Positions 35,198 through 45,443 of a stretch of DNA of 64,000 nucleotides are shown piece after piece. Position 1 is the first letter of the stretch. Each line of letters opens with the position of its first letter. The notes beneath the pieces are model-generated. The model was not told the DNA's origin and did no database searches. It saw only the letters and a list, made by a program, of their open reading frames with translations. Made by a program: the position numbers and the translations under genes. The stretch is from Sphingomonadales bacterium (GTDB taxonomy: Bacteria > Pseudomonadota > Alphaproteobacteria > Sphingomonadales > Sphingomonadaceae): the NCBI GenBank assembly GCA_028871475.1, contig JAGWMZ010000005.1, positions 62,001 through 126,000 of the forward strand, given 5' to 3'.

Positions 35198-38100
35198 ATG
35201 TCGACCGCATCTGAACCCACTTCGCCCAACGGCAACCACACTCCGCCCCCGCAGGTGGAGGTGGCCGAGGGCGGCGGTCCGTCGCGCCCCTTCATCCTGC
35301 GCCCGGTGGCCACCACGCTGCTGATGCTGGCGCTGATGCTGGCGGGGCTCATCGCGTGGAAGCAGTTGCCGCTCTCGGCGCTGCCGCAGGTCGACTATCC
35401 CACCATTCAGGTGCGCACGCTCTATCCCGGTGCCAGCCCCGATGTGATGGCGCTGACCGTCACCAGCCCGCTGGAACGCCAGTTCGGCCAGATGCCGGGG
35501 CTGACGCGCATGACGTCAAACTCCTCGGCGGGTGCCAGCGTCATCACCATGCAGTTCAACCTCGACCTCCCGCTCGACATTGCCGAGCAGGAAGTTCAGG
35601 CCGCCATCAACGCGGCCAATTCGCTGCTGCCCAGCGATCTGCCCGCCCCGCCAATCTATGCCAAGGTGAACCCGGCCGACGCGCCGGTGATCTCGATCGG
35701 GGTGACATCAAGAACACGCCCGCTCGGTGAGGTCGAAGGCATCGTCGAGCGCCAGTTCTCGAACAAGATCGCGCAGGAAAGCGGCGTGGGCCTCGTCAGC
35801 ATCTCTGGCGGGCAACGCCCGGCTGTGCGCATCATCGCCAATGTGCCGGCACTGGGCGCGCATGGCATCAGCCTTGAAACGCTGCGCACGGCCATCAGCA
35901 ACGCCAATGCCAATCAGGCCAAGGGCACGTTTGACGGCCCCACCAAAAGCTGGACGATCGACGCCAATGACCAGCTCGCCAGCGCGGATGATTACGCCAA
36001 GCTGATCGTCGCCTGGAACAATGGCGCCCCCATCCGCCTGTCAGATGTCGCCAAAATCGAATCCTCGACCGAGAATGTCCGCACGGCAAGCTGGATGAAC
36101 CGCACGCCCGCCGTCATCATCGATGTGCAGCGCCAGCCGGGCGCGAATGTCATCGCCACAGTGGATGCCATCAAGGCGGACCTGCCGGGCCTTGAAAAGC
36201 AGCTGCCCCCCGATGTGAAGGTCACACTGCTGACCGACCGCACCGCCGGCATCCGCGCCAGCGTGGAGGATGTGCAGTTCGAGCTGGTGCTGGCCGTGGT
36301 GCTGGTGGTGCTGGTCATCTTCATGTTCCTGGGCTCGGCCCGCGCCACGCTGATCGCGGGCCTCTCGGTGCCGCTCAGCTTGGTGGGCGCCTTTGCCGCG
36401 ATGTGGGCGCTGGGCTTCTCGATCAACAATCTGACACTGATGGCGCTGACCATCGCCTCGGGCTTCGTGGTCGATGATGCCATCGTGGTGATCGAAAACA
36501 TCGCCCGCCACATCGAGGACGGGATGAAACCTTTCGACGCGGCCCTGAAGGGCGCCAGCGAGATCGGCTTCACCATCATCAGCCTGACCGTGTCGCTGGT
36601 CGCCGTGCTCATCCCGCTGCTCTTCATGGGCGATGTGGTGGGGCGCCTGTTCCGTGAGTTCGCCGTCAGCCTCGCCGTCACCATCGTGCTGTCCGCCGTG
36701 GTGGCACTGACACTGGTGCCCATGCTCTCGGCCCGCTGGCTGCGGCCCGAGCATGAGGAAAAGCGCTTCGCCTTTGTCGACAAGACCATGCATGCCTTCG
36801 ATCGTCTCGCCCATAAATATGCCAGCGCGCTCGACTGGGTGATGGCGCGGCCCAAGCAGACGCTGCTGGTCTTTGCCGGGTCCATGGCGATCACCGCCCT
36901 GCTCTTCGTCGTCATTCCCAAGAACCTGTTCCCCACGCAGGACACCGGCCAGCTTTCGGCCACCATCATCGCGTCCAATGACACCGGCTTTGCCCGCATG
37001 AGCCGCCTGCAGGGGCAGGTCGCCGATACCATCCTGAAAGACCCGGCTGTTGAAAGCCTGAGTTCGGCGGTGGGCGTCGACGGCATCAACCCGATGCTGA
37101 GCCAGGGCCGCATGACGATCAACCTGAAGCCGATCGAGAAGCGTGCCAGTCTGAGCAAGGTAATGGCCGATCTGCAGGACCGTGCGGCACAGGTGCCCGG
37201 CGTGAAGCTGTACCTGCAGCCCGTGCAGGACCTGACCATCGACACCGAAACGGGCCTGACGCCCTATCGTTTCGCGCTGAAGGGTGCGGATCAGAATGCG
37301 GTGAACGAATGGGGCAACAAGCTGGCCATCGCGCTGCAGGATGTGCCCCAGTTGCGCAATGTGAACGCGCAGGTTCTGGCGCGTGGCCGCGCGGTGGTGG
37401 TCAATCTCAACCGCGATACCGCCTCGCGTCTGGGCGTCACGGCGCTCTCCGTCGACAATGCGCTGTATGACGCCTTTGGCCAGCGCATCATCTCGACCAT
37501 CTACACCCAGTCGAGCCAGAACCGCGTCATCATGCAGGGCACGCCCCAGATGATCACCGATCCTGCTGGCCTTTCACAACTCTACGTGCCGCTGAGCAAC
37601 GGCACGCAAGTACCGCTGGGCACGGTGGCCACCATCACGGAAACCGACGCGCCGCTGGTGCTGGCCCGCGAAAGCCAGTTCCCGCAGGCCACCATCGGCT
37701 TCGATCTGGCGCCGGGCGTCTCGCTGGGCTCGGCGGTGAGCGCCATTTCGCGCGCCGAAAAGAAGATCGGCCTGCCTGCTTCGGTCAGCACCGATTTTTC
37801 GGGGTCCGCCTCGGCCTTCCAGTCGGCGCTGTCGAATGAGGGCGTGCTGGTGGCTGCGGCCATCGTGGTGGTCTATATCGTGCTGGGCGTGCTCTATGAG
37901 AGCTTCATCCATCCCGTCACCATCCTCTCCACCCTGCCGTCCGCAGGTATCGGTGCGCTCATCGCATTGCTGCTCTCGGGCTATGGACTGGGCGTGATCG
38001 GCATCATCGGCATCGTGCTGCTGATCGGCATCGTGAAGAAAAACGCGATCATGATGATCGACTTTGCCGTCGCCGCCATGGAGGAGGAAGGCCTGCCTGC

Positions 38101-38362
38101 CGGCGAGGCGATCCGCAAGGCGGCGCATCTGCGTTTCCGCCCGATCATGATGACGACCTTTGCCGCGCTCTTTGCCGCCATTCCGCTGATCTTTGGCACC
38201 GGCATGGGGCATGAGCTGCGCCAGCCGCTGGGGCTGGCCATTGCCGGCGGTCTGATCCTCTCGCAGGTGCTCACGCTCTTCACCACCCCGGTCATTTTCC
38301 TGGGCTTTGAAAACTGGCGCGAGCGCCGCGCCGCCCGCCACGCGCAGGTGGCAGCGGCCTGA
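35198..38362 (+). CDS. mdtB: RND multidrug efflux permease (MdtB-type)
   Basis: Inner-membrane proton-driven drug transporter of 1054 residues with 12 transmembrane helices and two large periplasmic loops. TM1 is RPVATTLLMLALMLAGLIAW. The proton-relay pair lies in TM4 (GFVVDDAIVVIENI), and the HAE1 family motifs PQVDYPTIQV and FPTQDTGQLSATI are present. An N-terminal extension of about 30 residues is acidic. In E. coli MdtB and MdtC form a heterotrimer. Its stop codon overlaps the next permease start (TGATG). Confidence 0.93.
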   Translation: MSTASEPTSPNGNHTPPPQVEVAEGGGPSRPFILRPVATTLLMLALMLAGLIAWKQLPLSALPQVDYPTIQVRTLYPGASPDVMALTVTSPLERQFGQMPGLTRMTSNSSAGASVITMQFNLDLPLDIAEQEVQAAINAANSLLPSDLPAPPIYAKVNPADAPVISIGVTSRTRPLGEVEGIVERQFSNKIAQESGVGLVSISGGQRPAVRIIANVPALGAHGISLETLRTAISNANANQAKGTFDGPTKSWTIDANDQLASADDYAKLIVAWNNGAPIRLSDVAKIESSTENVRTASWMNRTPAVIIDVQRQPGANVIATVDAIKADLPGLEKQLPPDVKVTLLTDRTAGIRASVEDVQFELVLAVVLVVLVIFMFLGSARATLIAGLSVPLSLVGAFAAMWALGFSINNLTLMALTIASGFVVDDAIVVIENIARHIEDGMKPFDAALKGASEIGFTIISLTVSLVAVLIPLLFMGDVVGRLFREFAVSLAVTIVLSAVVALTLVPMLSARWLRPEHEEKRFAFVDKTMHAFDRLAHKYASALDWVMARPKQTLLVFAGSMAITALLFVVIPKNLFPTQDTGQLSATIIASNDTGFARMSRLQGQVADTILKDPAVESLSSAVGVDGINPMLSQGRMTINLKPIEKRASLSKVMADLQDRAAQVPGVKLYLQPVQDLTIDTETGLTPYRFALKGADQNAVNEWGNKLAIALQDVPQLRNVNAQVLARGRAVVVNLNRDTASRLGVTALSVDNALYDAFGQRIISTIYTQSSQNRVIMQGTPQMITDPAGLSQLYVPLSNGTQVPLGTVATITETDAPLVLARESQFPQATIGFDLAPGVSLGSAVSAISRAEKKIGLPASVSTDFSGSASAFQSALSNEGVLVAAAIVVVYIVLGVLYESFIHPVTILSTLPSAGIGALIALLLSGYGLGVIGIIGIVLLIGIVKKNAIMMIDFAVAAMEEEGLPAGEAIRKAAHLRFRPIMMTTFAALFAAIPLIFGTGMGHELRQPLGLAIAGGLILSQVLTLFTTPVIFLGFENWRERRAARHAQVAAA

Positions 38363-41300
38363 TGAACATCTCGGCCCCCTTCATCCGCCGTCCGGTCGGC
38401 ACCATCCTGCTGACGATCGGGGTGGCGCTGGCGGGCATCGCGGCCTTCTTCCATCTGCCGGTGGCGCCGCTGCCGCAGGTCGACATTCCCACCGTCATGG
38501 TGCAAGCCAACCTGCCGGGCGCCAGCCCCTCGACCATGGCCTCCACCGTGGCCAGCCCGCTCGAACGGCATCTGGGCACCATCGCCGGGGTCACCGAAAT
38601 GACCTCGCGCTCCTCGATGGGGTCAGCGCAGGTCGTGCTGCAATTCGACCTCAGCCGCGACATCGACGGCGCCGCGCGCGACGTTCAGGCCGCCATCAAC
38701 GCCAGCCGCGCCGACCTGCCCACCACGCTCAAGACCAACCCGACCTATCGCAAGGCCAACCCGGCCGATGCGCCGATCATGATCCTGGCGCTGACCAGCG
38801 ACACCCGCCGCCCGGACGAGATCTATGACGCGGTGTCGAACATCGTGCAGCAGAAGCTGTTGCAGGTGCAGGGCGTGGGCAATGTCGAACTGGGCGGCGG
38901 CGCGCTGCCCGCCGTGCGTATCGAGATCAATCCGACGCAGCTGACCCAGACCGGCATCAGCCTGGAAGACGTGCGCACCGCCCTGCAATCGACGAGCGCC
39001 AACCGCGCGCGCGGCGTGATCGAGCAGATCGACGAGGGTGAAGGTGGGCGCCTGTGGCAGATCTATGCCGGCCATCCCGCGATCAAGGCCGCCGATTTCG
39101 CGCCGATGATCATCGGCTGGCACAACAATGCGCCCGTGCGCCTGTCCGACGTCGCCAGTGTGGTCGATGGGCCCGAGGACACCCGCACCATGGGCCTGTT
39201 CAACGGCAAGAAGTCGGTCTCGATCATCGTTACCCGCCAGCCGGGCGCCAACATCGTGGAAACGGTCGATGCGCTCAAGGCGCAGATCGAGCCACTGCAG
39301 GCGCAATTGCCCAATGACATCAAACTGTCGATGGCGATGGACCGCACCACCACCATCCGCGCCTCGCTGCATGAGGTGGAAATCACCCTGATGATCTCCA
39401 CCCTGCTGGTGATCATCGTCGTCAGCCTGTTCCTGCAAAGCTGGCGCGCGACGCTGATCCCGGCCAGCGCGGTGATCGTCTCGTTGCTGGGCACGCTGGG
39501 GGTGATGTATCTTTCCGGCTTCCTGCTCGACAATCTCAGCCTCATGGCGCTGACGGTGGCGACCGGCTTTGTGGTCGACGATGCCATCGTGGTGGTGGAA
39601 AATATCGCCCGCCATGTCGAGGATGGCATGTCCCCCTTTCAGGCCGCGCTCAAAGGCGCGCGCGAGGTGGGCTTTACCGTGCTCTCCATTTCGCTCAGCC
39701 TGGTGGCGGTCTTCGTGCCGCTGATCTTCATGCCGGGGCTGGTCGGGCGCCTGTTCCGCGAATTTGCGCTCACCATGACCTCGGCGGTGGGCATCAGCCT
39801 CATCGCCTCGCTGACCCTGACACCGATGCTGGGTTCGCGCCTGCTGGTCCAACATGACCCCGAACATGGCAACCCTGAGGACAATGCCCTGTTCCGTGCC
39901 ACGCGCCGCCTGTTCGACTGGCTGCAGGGTCGCTATGTGCGCGGGCTGGACTGGGCGCTGCGTCATCGCGGGCCGGTGCTGCTCAGCCTGTTGGGCGCGG
40001 TCCTGCTCAACGGCTTCCTGATCGGCGTCGCGCCCAAGGGCTTCTTCCCCAATCAGGATACGGGCGCGATCAATGGTGGCCTGCGCGCCGACCAGTCGAT
40101 CAGCTTTACCGCCATGAAGGAGAAGCTCACCCAGATCGTGCGGATCGTCCGCTCCGATCCGGCGGTGGACAATGTCGTGGCCTTTTCGGGCGGTTCGCGC
40201 GCGGGCGGTGGCTTCCTCTTCCTCACGCTCAAGCCGCGCGGCGAGCGCCCCAGCGCCACCGAGGTGATCGAGCGCCTGCGGCCCAAGCTGGCGCGCGTGC
40301 GCGGGGTCAGCGCTTTCCTCAATCCCGTGCAGGATCTGGGCGCGGGTGGCAGGCAGACCAGCGCGACCTATCAATATGTCCTTCATGCCGATAGCGCCGA
40401 GCTGCTGGCCGATGCCGGGACCAAGCTGGTCAAGGCGCTCAAGGCGCAGCCGGCGGCCATCACCGACGTCGACATCGACCAGCAGGACGCCGGCGCCAGC
40501 GCTTTCGTCACCGTCGACCGTGACGCGGCCGCGCGTCTGGGCGTGACCATGAACACGATCGACAATGTGCTCTATGATGCCTTTGGCCAGCGGCAGATCG
40601 CCCAGATCTATCAGGGCCTCAACCAGTATCACGTCGTGATGCAGGCGGCGCCCGCGTTCAACGGCGGCCCGCTCGCGCTCGATCACATCTACCTGCCCGG
40701 CGGCGGCAATCTGGCCCAGAGCAACATCAACAACCCCAACACGTCGCTGGGTGCCAATGCCGCCAATGGCAGCGCGATCAGCACCAAATCCGCCACCATG
40801 TTCCCGCTCTCCGCAGTGGCGCATTGGGCCTCGGCGAGCACGAATGCCTCGGTCAACCACACCAGCGGCGAGCCTTCGGCCACCGTCAGCTTCAACCTGC
40901 CGCCCGGGATCAGCCTGGGCCAGGCTGCGCAAACCATCGCCACAACACAGGCCAGCCTGCATTTCCCCGCCACCGTGCATGGCGATTTCGGCGGCACGGC
41001 CAAGATCTTCCAGCAATCCTCGGCCTCGACGCCGCTGCTGATCCTGGCCGCGATCCTGACGATCTACATCGTGCTGGGCATTCTCTATGAAAGCGCGATC
41101 CATCCGCTCACCGTGCTTTCCACCCTGCCTTCGGCGGGCATTGGCGCGGTGTTCTCGCTGATCGTTGCCGGGCAGCAGTTCGACCTGATCGCGCTGATCG
41201 GCGTGATCCTGTTGATCGGCATCGTGAAGAAGAACGCCATCCTGATCATCGATTTCGCGCTCGATGCCGAAAGATCGCGCGGGTTGACGCCGCTCGACGC

Positions 41301-41607
41301 CATTCGCGAGGCCTGCGCCCTGCGCTTTCGCCCGATCATGATGACCACGCTGGCCGCCGCGCTGGGTGCCGTACCGCTGGCCATCGGCTTTGGCGATGGT
41401 GCCGAACTGCGCCGCCCGCTGGGCATCGCCATCGTGGGCGGGCTGGTCGCCAGCCAGATCCTCACCCTTTTCACGACGCCCGTGGTCTATCTCGCGCTTG
41501 ATCGCTGGCGCCGGCGCAGCCCCTATGAACGGCTGCTCTCGCGCCATGGCGACCACAGCGCGCCCCATGATACCACCCCGGTGTCGACCCTGCCTGATCC
41601 TGCCTGA
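38362..41607 (+). CDS. mdtC: RND multidrug efflux permease (MdtC-type)
   Basis: Second RND subunit, 1081 residues. TM1 starts RRPVGTILLTIGVALAGIAAF; TM4 carries GFVVDDAIVVVENI; KGFFPNQDTGAINGG and VKKNAILIIDFALDAE are further family marks. It contains an insert relative to MdtB around residues 780-815, Asn- and Ala-rich (NLAQSNINNPNTSLGANAAN), probably in the second periplasmic loop. The one-base overlap with mdtB indicates translational coupling, consistent with a hetero-oligomeric MdtBC pump. Confidence 0.93.
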   Translation: MNISAPFIRRPVGTILLTIGVALAGIAAFFHLPVAPLPQVDIPTVMVQANLPGASPSTMASTVASPLERHLGTIAGVTEMTSRSSMGSAQVVLQFDLSRDIDGAARDVQAAINASRADLPTTLKTNPTYRKANPADAPIMILALTSDTRRPDEIYDAVSNIVQQKLLQVQGVGNVELGGGALPAVRIEINPTQLTQTGISLEDVRTALQSTSANRARGVIEQIDEGEGGRLWQIYAGHPAIKAADFAPMIIGWHNNAPVRLSDVASVVDGPEDTRTMGLFNGKKSVSIIVTRQPGANIVETVDALKAQIEPLQAQLPNDIKLSMAMDRTTTIRASLHEVEITLMISTLLVIIVVSLFLQSWRATLIPASAVIVSLLGTLGVMYLSGFLLDNLSLMALTVATGFVVDDAIVVVENIARHVEDGMSPFQAALKGAREVGFTVLSISLSLVAVFVPLIFMPGLVGRLFREFALTMTSAVGISLIASLTLTPMLGSRLLVQHDPEHGNPEDNALFRATRRLFDWLQGRYVRGLDWALRHRGPVLLSLLGAVLLNGFLIGVAPKGFFPNQDTGAINGGLRADQSISFTAMKEKLTQIVRIVRSDPAVDNVVAFSGGSRAGGGFLFLTLKPRGERPSATEVIERLRPKLARVRGVSAFLNPVQDLGAGGRQTSATYQYVLHADSAELLADAGTKLVKALKAQPAAITDVDIDQQDAGASAFVTVDRDAAARLGVTMNTIDNVLYDAFGQRQIAQIYQGLNQYHVVMQAAPAFNGGPLALDHIYLPGGGNLAQSNINNPNTSLGANAANGSAISTKSATMFPLSAVAHWASASTNASVNHTSGEPSATVSFNLPPGISLGQAAQTIATTQASLHFPATVHGDFGGTAKIFQQSSASTPLLILAAILTIYIVLGILYESAIHPLTVLSTLPSAGIGAVFSLIVAGQQFDLIALIGVILLIGIVKKNAILIIDFALDAERSRGLTPLDAIREACALRFRPIMMTTLAAALGAVPLAIGFGDGAELRRPLGIAIVGGLVASQILTLFTTPVVYLALDRWRRRSPYERLLSRHGDHSAPHDTTPVSTLPDPA

Positions 41608-41619
41608 AAGCCCGATGCC

Positions 41620-43035
41620 ATGAAGCACGCTTCCTTCATCCTCTCCTCGATCAGCCTGCTGGGTCTGTCGGCCTGTTCAATGGCGCCGACCTATCACGTC
41701 CCCACCAGCCCCATGGCCCAGACCTACAAGGCGGAGCCGGGCTGGCAGGCTGCCGCGCCCGCCGACGATGTGGCCAAGGGCGAATGGTGGAAGCTTTTCA
41801 AGGACCCGGCGCTCGATGCGCTGGAGGCAAAGGTCGCCGTCACCAACCAGAACGTCATCTATTACCGCGCCGCCTGGGCGCAGGCCCGCGCGCTGGTGCA
41901 GCAGGACCGCGCGGCCCTCTTCCCCACCATCAGCGCGGCAGGCAGCACCACGCGCAGCGGTTCCTTTGCCGGCGGCACGGGCGGCAACGTGACGAGTGGC
42001 GCCACCACCAGCGCGCGCGTGTCCTCCAGCTATTCGACCGATGTGGCGGGAAGCTGGACGCCGGACCTGTGGGGCCAGTTGGGCAATGCGGTCAAACAGT
42101 CCAAGGCGCAGGCGCAGGCCAGCAAGGCCAATCTCGACAATGCCACCCTATCGGCACAGGGCGAACTGGCCAGCGACTATATGACACTGCGGGGGCTGGA
42201 TGCGCAGGCAGCCATGCTGGACGAGACCATCAAGGCCTATCAGCGCTCGCTCGACATCACGAAGAACAAATATGCCGTGGGCACGGTGAGCAATGCCGAT
42301 GTCTATTCCGCCCAGACCACGCTGAACAATGCGATGGCCAGCCGGCGCGATCTCGAACGCCAGCGGGCAACCTATGAGAATGCCATTGCGGTGCTCGTCG
42401 GCGAAAATCCGACGAGCTTCAAGCTGGCCCCCGCCACATGGGCGCCCGTCGTGCCGCAGGTGCCCTCGGCCCTGCCCGGCGAGATCGTGCAGCGCCGCCC
42501 CGACATTGCGGCTGACGAGCGCGCCGTAGCGGCCGCCAATGCCAACATCGGCATTCAGAAAGCAGCCTTCTTCCCGACCATCACCCTGAGCGGCCAGGCC
42601 CAGACCAGTGGCACCCAACTGTCCAGCCTGTTCACTTCCGCAGCGTCGCTGTGGTCCACCGGTGTCTCTGCGGCGGTGACTTTGCTCGATTTTGGAGCGC
42701 GTTCCGCCAAGGTGAAGCAAGCCCGGGCCGCCTATGACGAAACCGTCGCCACCTATCGCCAGGCCGTGCTCACCGCCTTCCAGCAGGTGGAGAACTATCT
42801 GGCGGCCACCTCATCCTATGCCGAGCAGCAGGGCCAGTATGATGCCGCCGCCCAGGCCGCCAACAAGGCCGAAGCCATCACCCGCAATGAATATCTCGCC
42901 GGAACAGTGGATTACACAACAGTGACCTCGGCCCAGGCGACAGCCTATTCGGCGCGGGTCAACCAGATCCAGAACACGGTCAACAGCCAGAACAATGCCA
43001 TCGCGCTGATCCAGGCCGTGGGCGGCCATTGGTGA
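41620..43035 (+). CDS. Outer-membrane efflux lipoprotein (TolC/OprM-like)
   Basis: Channel partner of the MdtABC-type pump, NodT/OprM family, 471 residues. A lipoprotein signal ends in LLGLSACS with the lipidated Cys at residue 19. Repeated TolC-family helices follow (YYRAAWAQARALVQQDRAALFP, VYSAQTTLNNAM, VKQARAAYDETVATYRQAV by motif), with the signature IVQRRPDIAADERAVAAANANIG cut here to RRPDIAADERAVAAANA. It starts 12 bp after mdtC and ends the four-gene operon. Confidence 0.93.
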   Translation: MKHASFILSSISLLGLSACSMAPTYHVPTSPMAQTYKAEPGWQAAAPADDVAKGEWWKLFKDPALDALEAKVAVTNQNVIYYRAAWAQARALVQQDRAALFPTISAAGSTTRSGSFAGGTGGNVTSGATTSARVSSSYSTDVAGSWTPDLWGQLGNAVKQSKAQAQASKANLDNATLSAQGELASDYMTLRGLDAQAAMLDETIKAYQRSLDITKNKYAVGTVSNADVYSAQTTLNNAMASRRDLERQRATYENAIAVLVGENPTSFKLAPATWAPVVPQVPSALPGEIVQRRPDIAADERAVAAANANIGIQKAAFFPTITLSGQAQTSGTQLSSLFTSAASLWSTGVSAAVTLLDFGARSAKVKQARAAYDETVATYRQAVLTAFQQVENYLAATSSYAEQQGQYDAAAQAANKAEAITRNEYLAGTVDYTTVTSAQATAYSARVNQIQNTVNSQNNAIALIQAVGGHW

Positions 43036-43252
43036 CGCGGTTCCCTCTGGCGTGGGCGGGGACGCGCCACACGCCCGACGCCCAACCATGCAAGTCCGTA
43101 ACGACCATCATTTCCCGTTAACCATACCCGTTTCCGACCCAATTCCCCTTCGAGGGCCGGCATGGCTGTGTCACTCACAGTCGCAGGGCCGACGGGAAGG
43201 ATCGCCCTTGCAAAGGTGATTGCGCGGTCCGGGTCCACGCGGGGGATGAACC

Positions 43253-44218
43253 ATGCCAAGTCATGTTCCGACAGGCCACAGTCCGACACGCCACAGCCCC
43301 ACACGCAGGCGGCAAAACGCCTCTCGCAACGCATTGGCAAAACGCAAAGGCAAGCGCGCCCATCGCCCCGGCCGAGATATGGCGATACAGCATGCCCTTG
43401 GTACCAAAGGTCATTGTCAGCCGCACCCGGGACAATTCGGCACGCGATACCTTGGTTCGACGCGCATGGTCCTTCGCGCACGGCAGGCCAACATCCCGCC
43501 CCTGCTGCCCGCGCCGATCATCGCCGGGGCCAACACCATGGCCCCGCCCCCCGGTAACACAGCCTTGTGTGCGAGAAAGCCCAAGGACCGCCGATCGCAC
43601 CGATCCGCCCTGCGCGGCGCGAGCGGGGACTTCGTCATCGTGCCCGAATCAGCCCTCCATCCCGCCAGCGCGCAAATCGCCACATCAGGCCGACCGCCGG
43701 TGCCTGTCACGCCGAACCCGGCGGTCATCACCATTCATGATGTCCCTTTACCGGCCTTCCCGGCCCGGCAGCCGCCCGTGACGCCCCGGCCACCCGCCAG
43801 CGAGCCAAAGTTGACAACGCCCAAGCCGGACTCCACTGGCGAGGAAAGCGCCATTCCCCTGCCCCAGCGAGACGAACCCTTGGTACGCCCTGACCGCCCC
43901 TTTCCAGACACGATAGAACCGCTTCCGCGTCGCCGCGCGCTGGCACCCGCGAACAGAAGTCTGCTCGGCGCGGTCAACATTTGGCTACGCTGGACCGGGC
44001 AGGCATTGCTGCGCGGTTTCATGGTCAAAACATCGCGGCGCAGGCCCGATACGGCCACCACCATGCGCGAAAAGGTCGAACTGACCCAATTACGTGCCGA
44101 AAATCGCCGCCTGCGCCAGCAACTCGAACGGATAGGCGAACAGCGCGCCGCCAATGCTCCCGCCCACCGGAAAGAAACGGCGGTCAGGGCGCGGTCAGAT
44201 ATGCCACCAGAGCCTTGA
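43253..44218 (+). CDS. Hypothetical protein, Pro-rich with C-terminal coiled coil
   Basis: No recognised family. The frame is 321 residues if read from ATG 43253, but the true start may be later, for example 43466 (MVLRARQANIPP). The N-terminal third is Arg/His-rich and low-complexity, as expected of shadow translation. The middle is proline-rich (PARQPPVTPRPPASEPK). The last 70 residues look genuinely coding: NIWLRWTGQALLRGF could be membrane-facing, and VELTQLRAENRRLRQQLERI is a clear heptad coiled coil. It overlaps the 3' end of the convergent LysR gene by 35 bp. Confidence 0.45.
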   Translation: MPSHVPTGHSPTRHSPTRRRQNASRNALAKRKGKRAHRPGRDMAIQHALGTKGHCQPHPGQFGTRYLGSTRMVLRARQANIPPLLPAPIIAGANTMAPPPGNTALCARKPKDRRSHRSALRGASGDFVIVPESALHPASAQIATSGRPPVPVTPNPAVITIHDVPLPAFPARQPPVTPRPPASEPKLTTPKPDSTGEESAIPLPQRDEPLVRPDRPFPDTIEPLPRRRALAPANRSLLGAVNIWLRWTGQALLRGFMVKTSRRRPDTATTMREKVELTQLRAENRRLRQQLERIGEQRAANAPAHRKETAVRARSDMPPEP

Positions 44219-44972
44219 CCTTTTTCTGGCGCCATTGCGGCAGGGGGGCAACCAGCCAATAGCTGCGGCGTGATGGCTCTCTGGCGCCAATATCGGCAAT
44301 GCGCCCCAGATCACGCCAACCTTGCGCCAGCATGTGGGGCACGCGCGCACGCCCCATACCCGCAGCGGCGGCCGCCAGCGCCTGCCCGGCATCGCCGACA
44401 TTGAGCAAAGGCTCGGCCTCGGCCTCACCGCCGGGGCTGGGGTCGCCCGGCCAGGCGATCCATGTGCCATCACCCACCACCGCCATCTCCGGCTCGCCCA
44501 GCTTCACGCCTTCCAGATCACCCGGACCTTCGGCCAGACGCACGGCAAGATCGAGATTGGCCTCGGCAAAATCGGTCGCATCGCCATCCACCAGCACCAT
44601 GCGCACGTCCGGGTTGGCAGCACGGAAGGCGGCCAGACGCGGCGCCAGCCAGGCCGCGAAAAAATCGCGCGGGGCGGCAATGGTGTAAACATGCGAGGAC
44701 TGCCCCGCCTGCATCGCCTGCACCGCATCCTCCAGATGCAGAAAGCCGGCGCGCAGCGGTTCCAGCCCGGCCACGGCCTCATCGGTCAGTTCCAGGCCCT
44801 TGGCCGTGCGGCGGAACAGCACCACGCCGAGCAGATCTTCCAGAGCGCGAATCTGCTGGCCGACAGCCGCCGGGGTGACGGCCAACTCATCCGCGGCGCG
44901 GGTAAAGGACAGGTGCCGCGCAGCCGCATCGAAGACGCGCAGGGCATTGAGAGGCAAATGTGTCCGCTTCAT
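44184..44972 (-). CDS. LysR-family transcriptional regulator
   Basis: A 262-residue LTTR, shorter than the usual 290-310. The N-terminal winged HTH reads LNALRVFDAAARHLSFTRAA, then DELAVTPAAVGQQIRALE and LLGVVLFRRTAKGLELT; this resembles the GcvA/AmpR subgroup. The effector domain follows (IAAPRDFFAAWLAPRL, NPDVRMVLVD), but the second sub-domain is compact and Gly/Ala-rich (PSPGGEAEAEP). No divergent target gene with an obvious match is adjacent; apaG lies 72 bp upstream on the same strand. Confidence 0.9.
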   Translation of the reverse strand: MKRTHLPLNALRVFDAAARHLSFTRAADELAVTPAAVGQQIRALEDLLGVVLFRRTAKGLELTDEAVAGLEPLRAGFLHLEDAVQAMQAGQSSHVYTIAAPRDFFAAWLAPRLAAFRAANPDVRMVLVDGDATDFAEANLDLAVRLAEGPGDLEGVKLGEPEMAVVGDGTWIAWPGDPSPGGEAEAEPLLNVGDAGQALAAAAAGMGRARVPHMLAQGWRDLGRIADIGAREPSRRSYWLVAPLPQWRQKKVKALVAYLTAP

Positions 44973-45044
44973 GAGAAGGGTGGTTGAACCGGCACCGGCC
45001 TCACGTCAAGCAACTGTGACTTTACCCCGCACAAGCGCGCGGCA

Positions 45045-45443
45045 TCATCCCGCGGTGGCCGGGGCTGCCAGCGGGAAATGCGGGATCGCCACGCGCATCT
45101 CGCCGCCATCATGGCGGCGGAAGGTGTAATGCCCCTCCATGCTGCCATTGGGCGTGGCCAGCGGGCAGCCGGAGACGTAATCATGGCTTTGCCCCGGCTG
45201 CAGCACCGGGCTTTCGCCCACCACACCATCGCCATCGACAAAGTTCACCGCGCCGCGGCCATCAGTGATGCGCCAGTGGCGAGTCATCAGTTGCAACGTC
45301 TCATCCGAGTCGTTCTCGATGCGGATGTGATAGACCCAGAACCACTTCCCAGCCTCGATACGCGATTGTTCTGGCAGGAAATTCACCGCGACTCGCACGG
45401 TGACGTCCTGCGTCGTCGCAGCATGTTGGAAGAGCTCTTTCAT
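45045..45443 (-). CDS. apaG: ApaG/CorD protein
   Basis: Small beta-sandwich protein of 132 residues; in enterobacteria apaG accompanies apaH, and in Salmonella it affects Co2+ tolerance. Motifs are VRVAVNFLPEQSRIEAGKWF, FWVYHIRIENDSDETLQL, TRHWRITDGRG and the closing SPVLQPGQSHDYVSGCPL with GSMEGHYTF. The start at 45443 (MKELFQHA) is family-like; the frame runs up to 45539. In E. coli apaG follows rsmA, but here it is about 35 kb away. Confidence 0.93.
   Translation of the reverse strand: MKELFQHAATTQDVTVRVAVNFLPEQSRIEAGKWFWVYHIRIENDSDETLQLMTRHWRITDGRGAVNFVDGDGVVGESPVLQPGQSHDYVSGCPLATPNGSMEGHYTFRRHDGGEMRVAIPHFPLAAPATAG

Noticed and set aside
38623..41628. 1001-residue minus-strand frame
   Set aside because: Exact shadow of the MdtC-type permease, rich in His, Gln, Asp and Gly.
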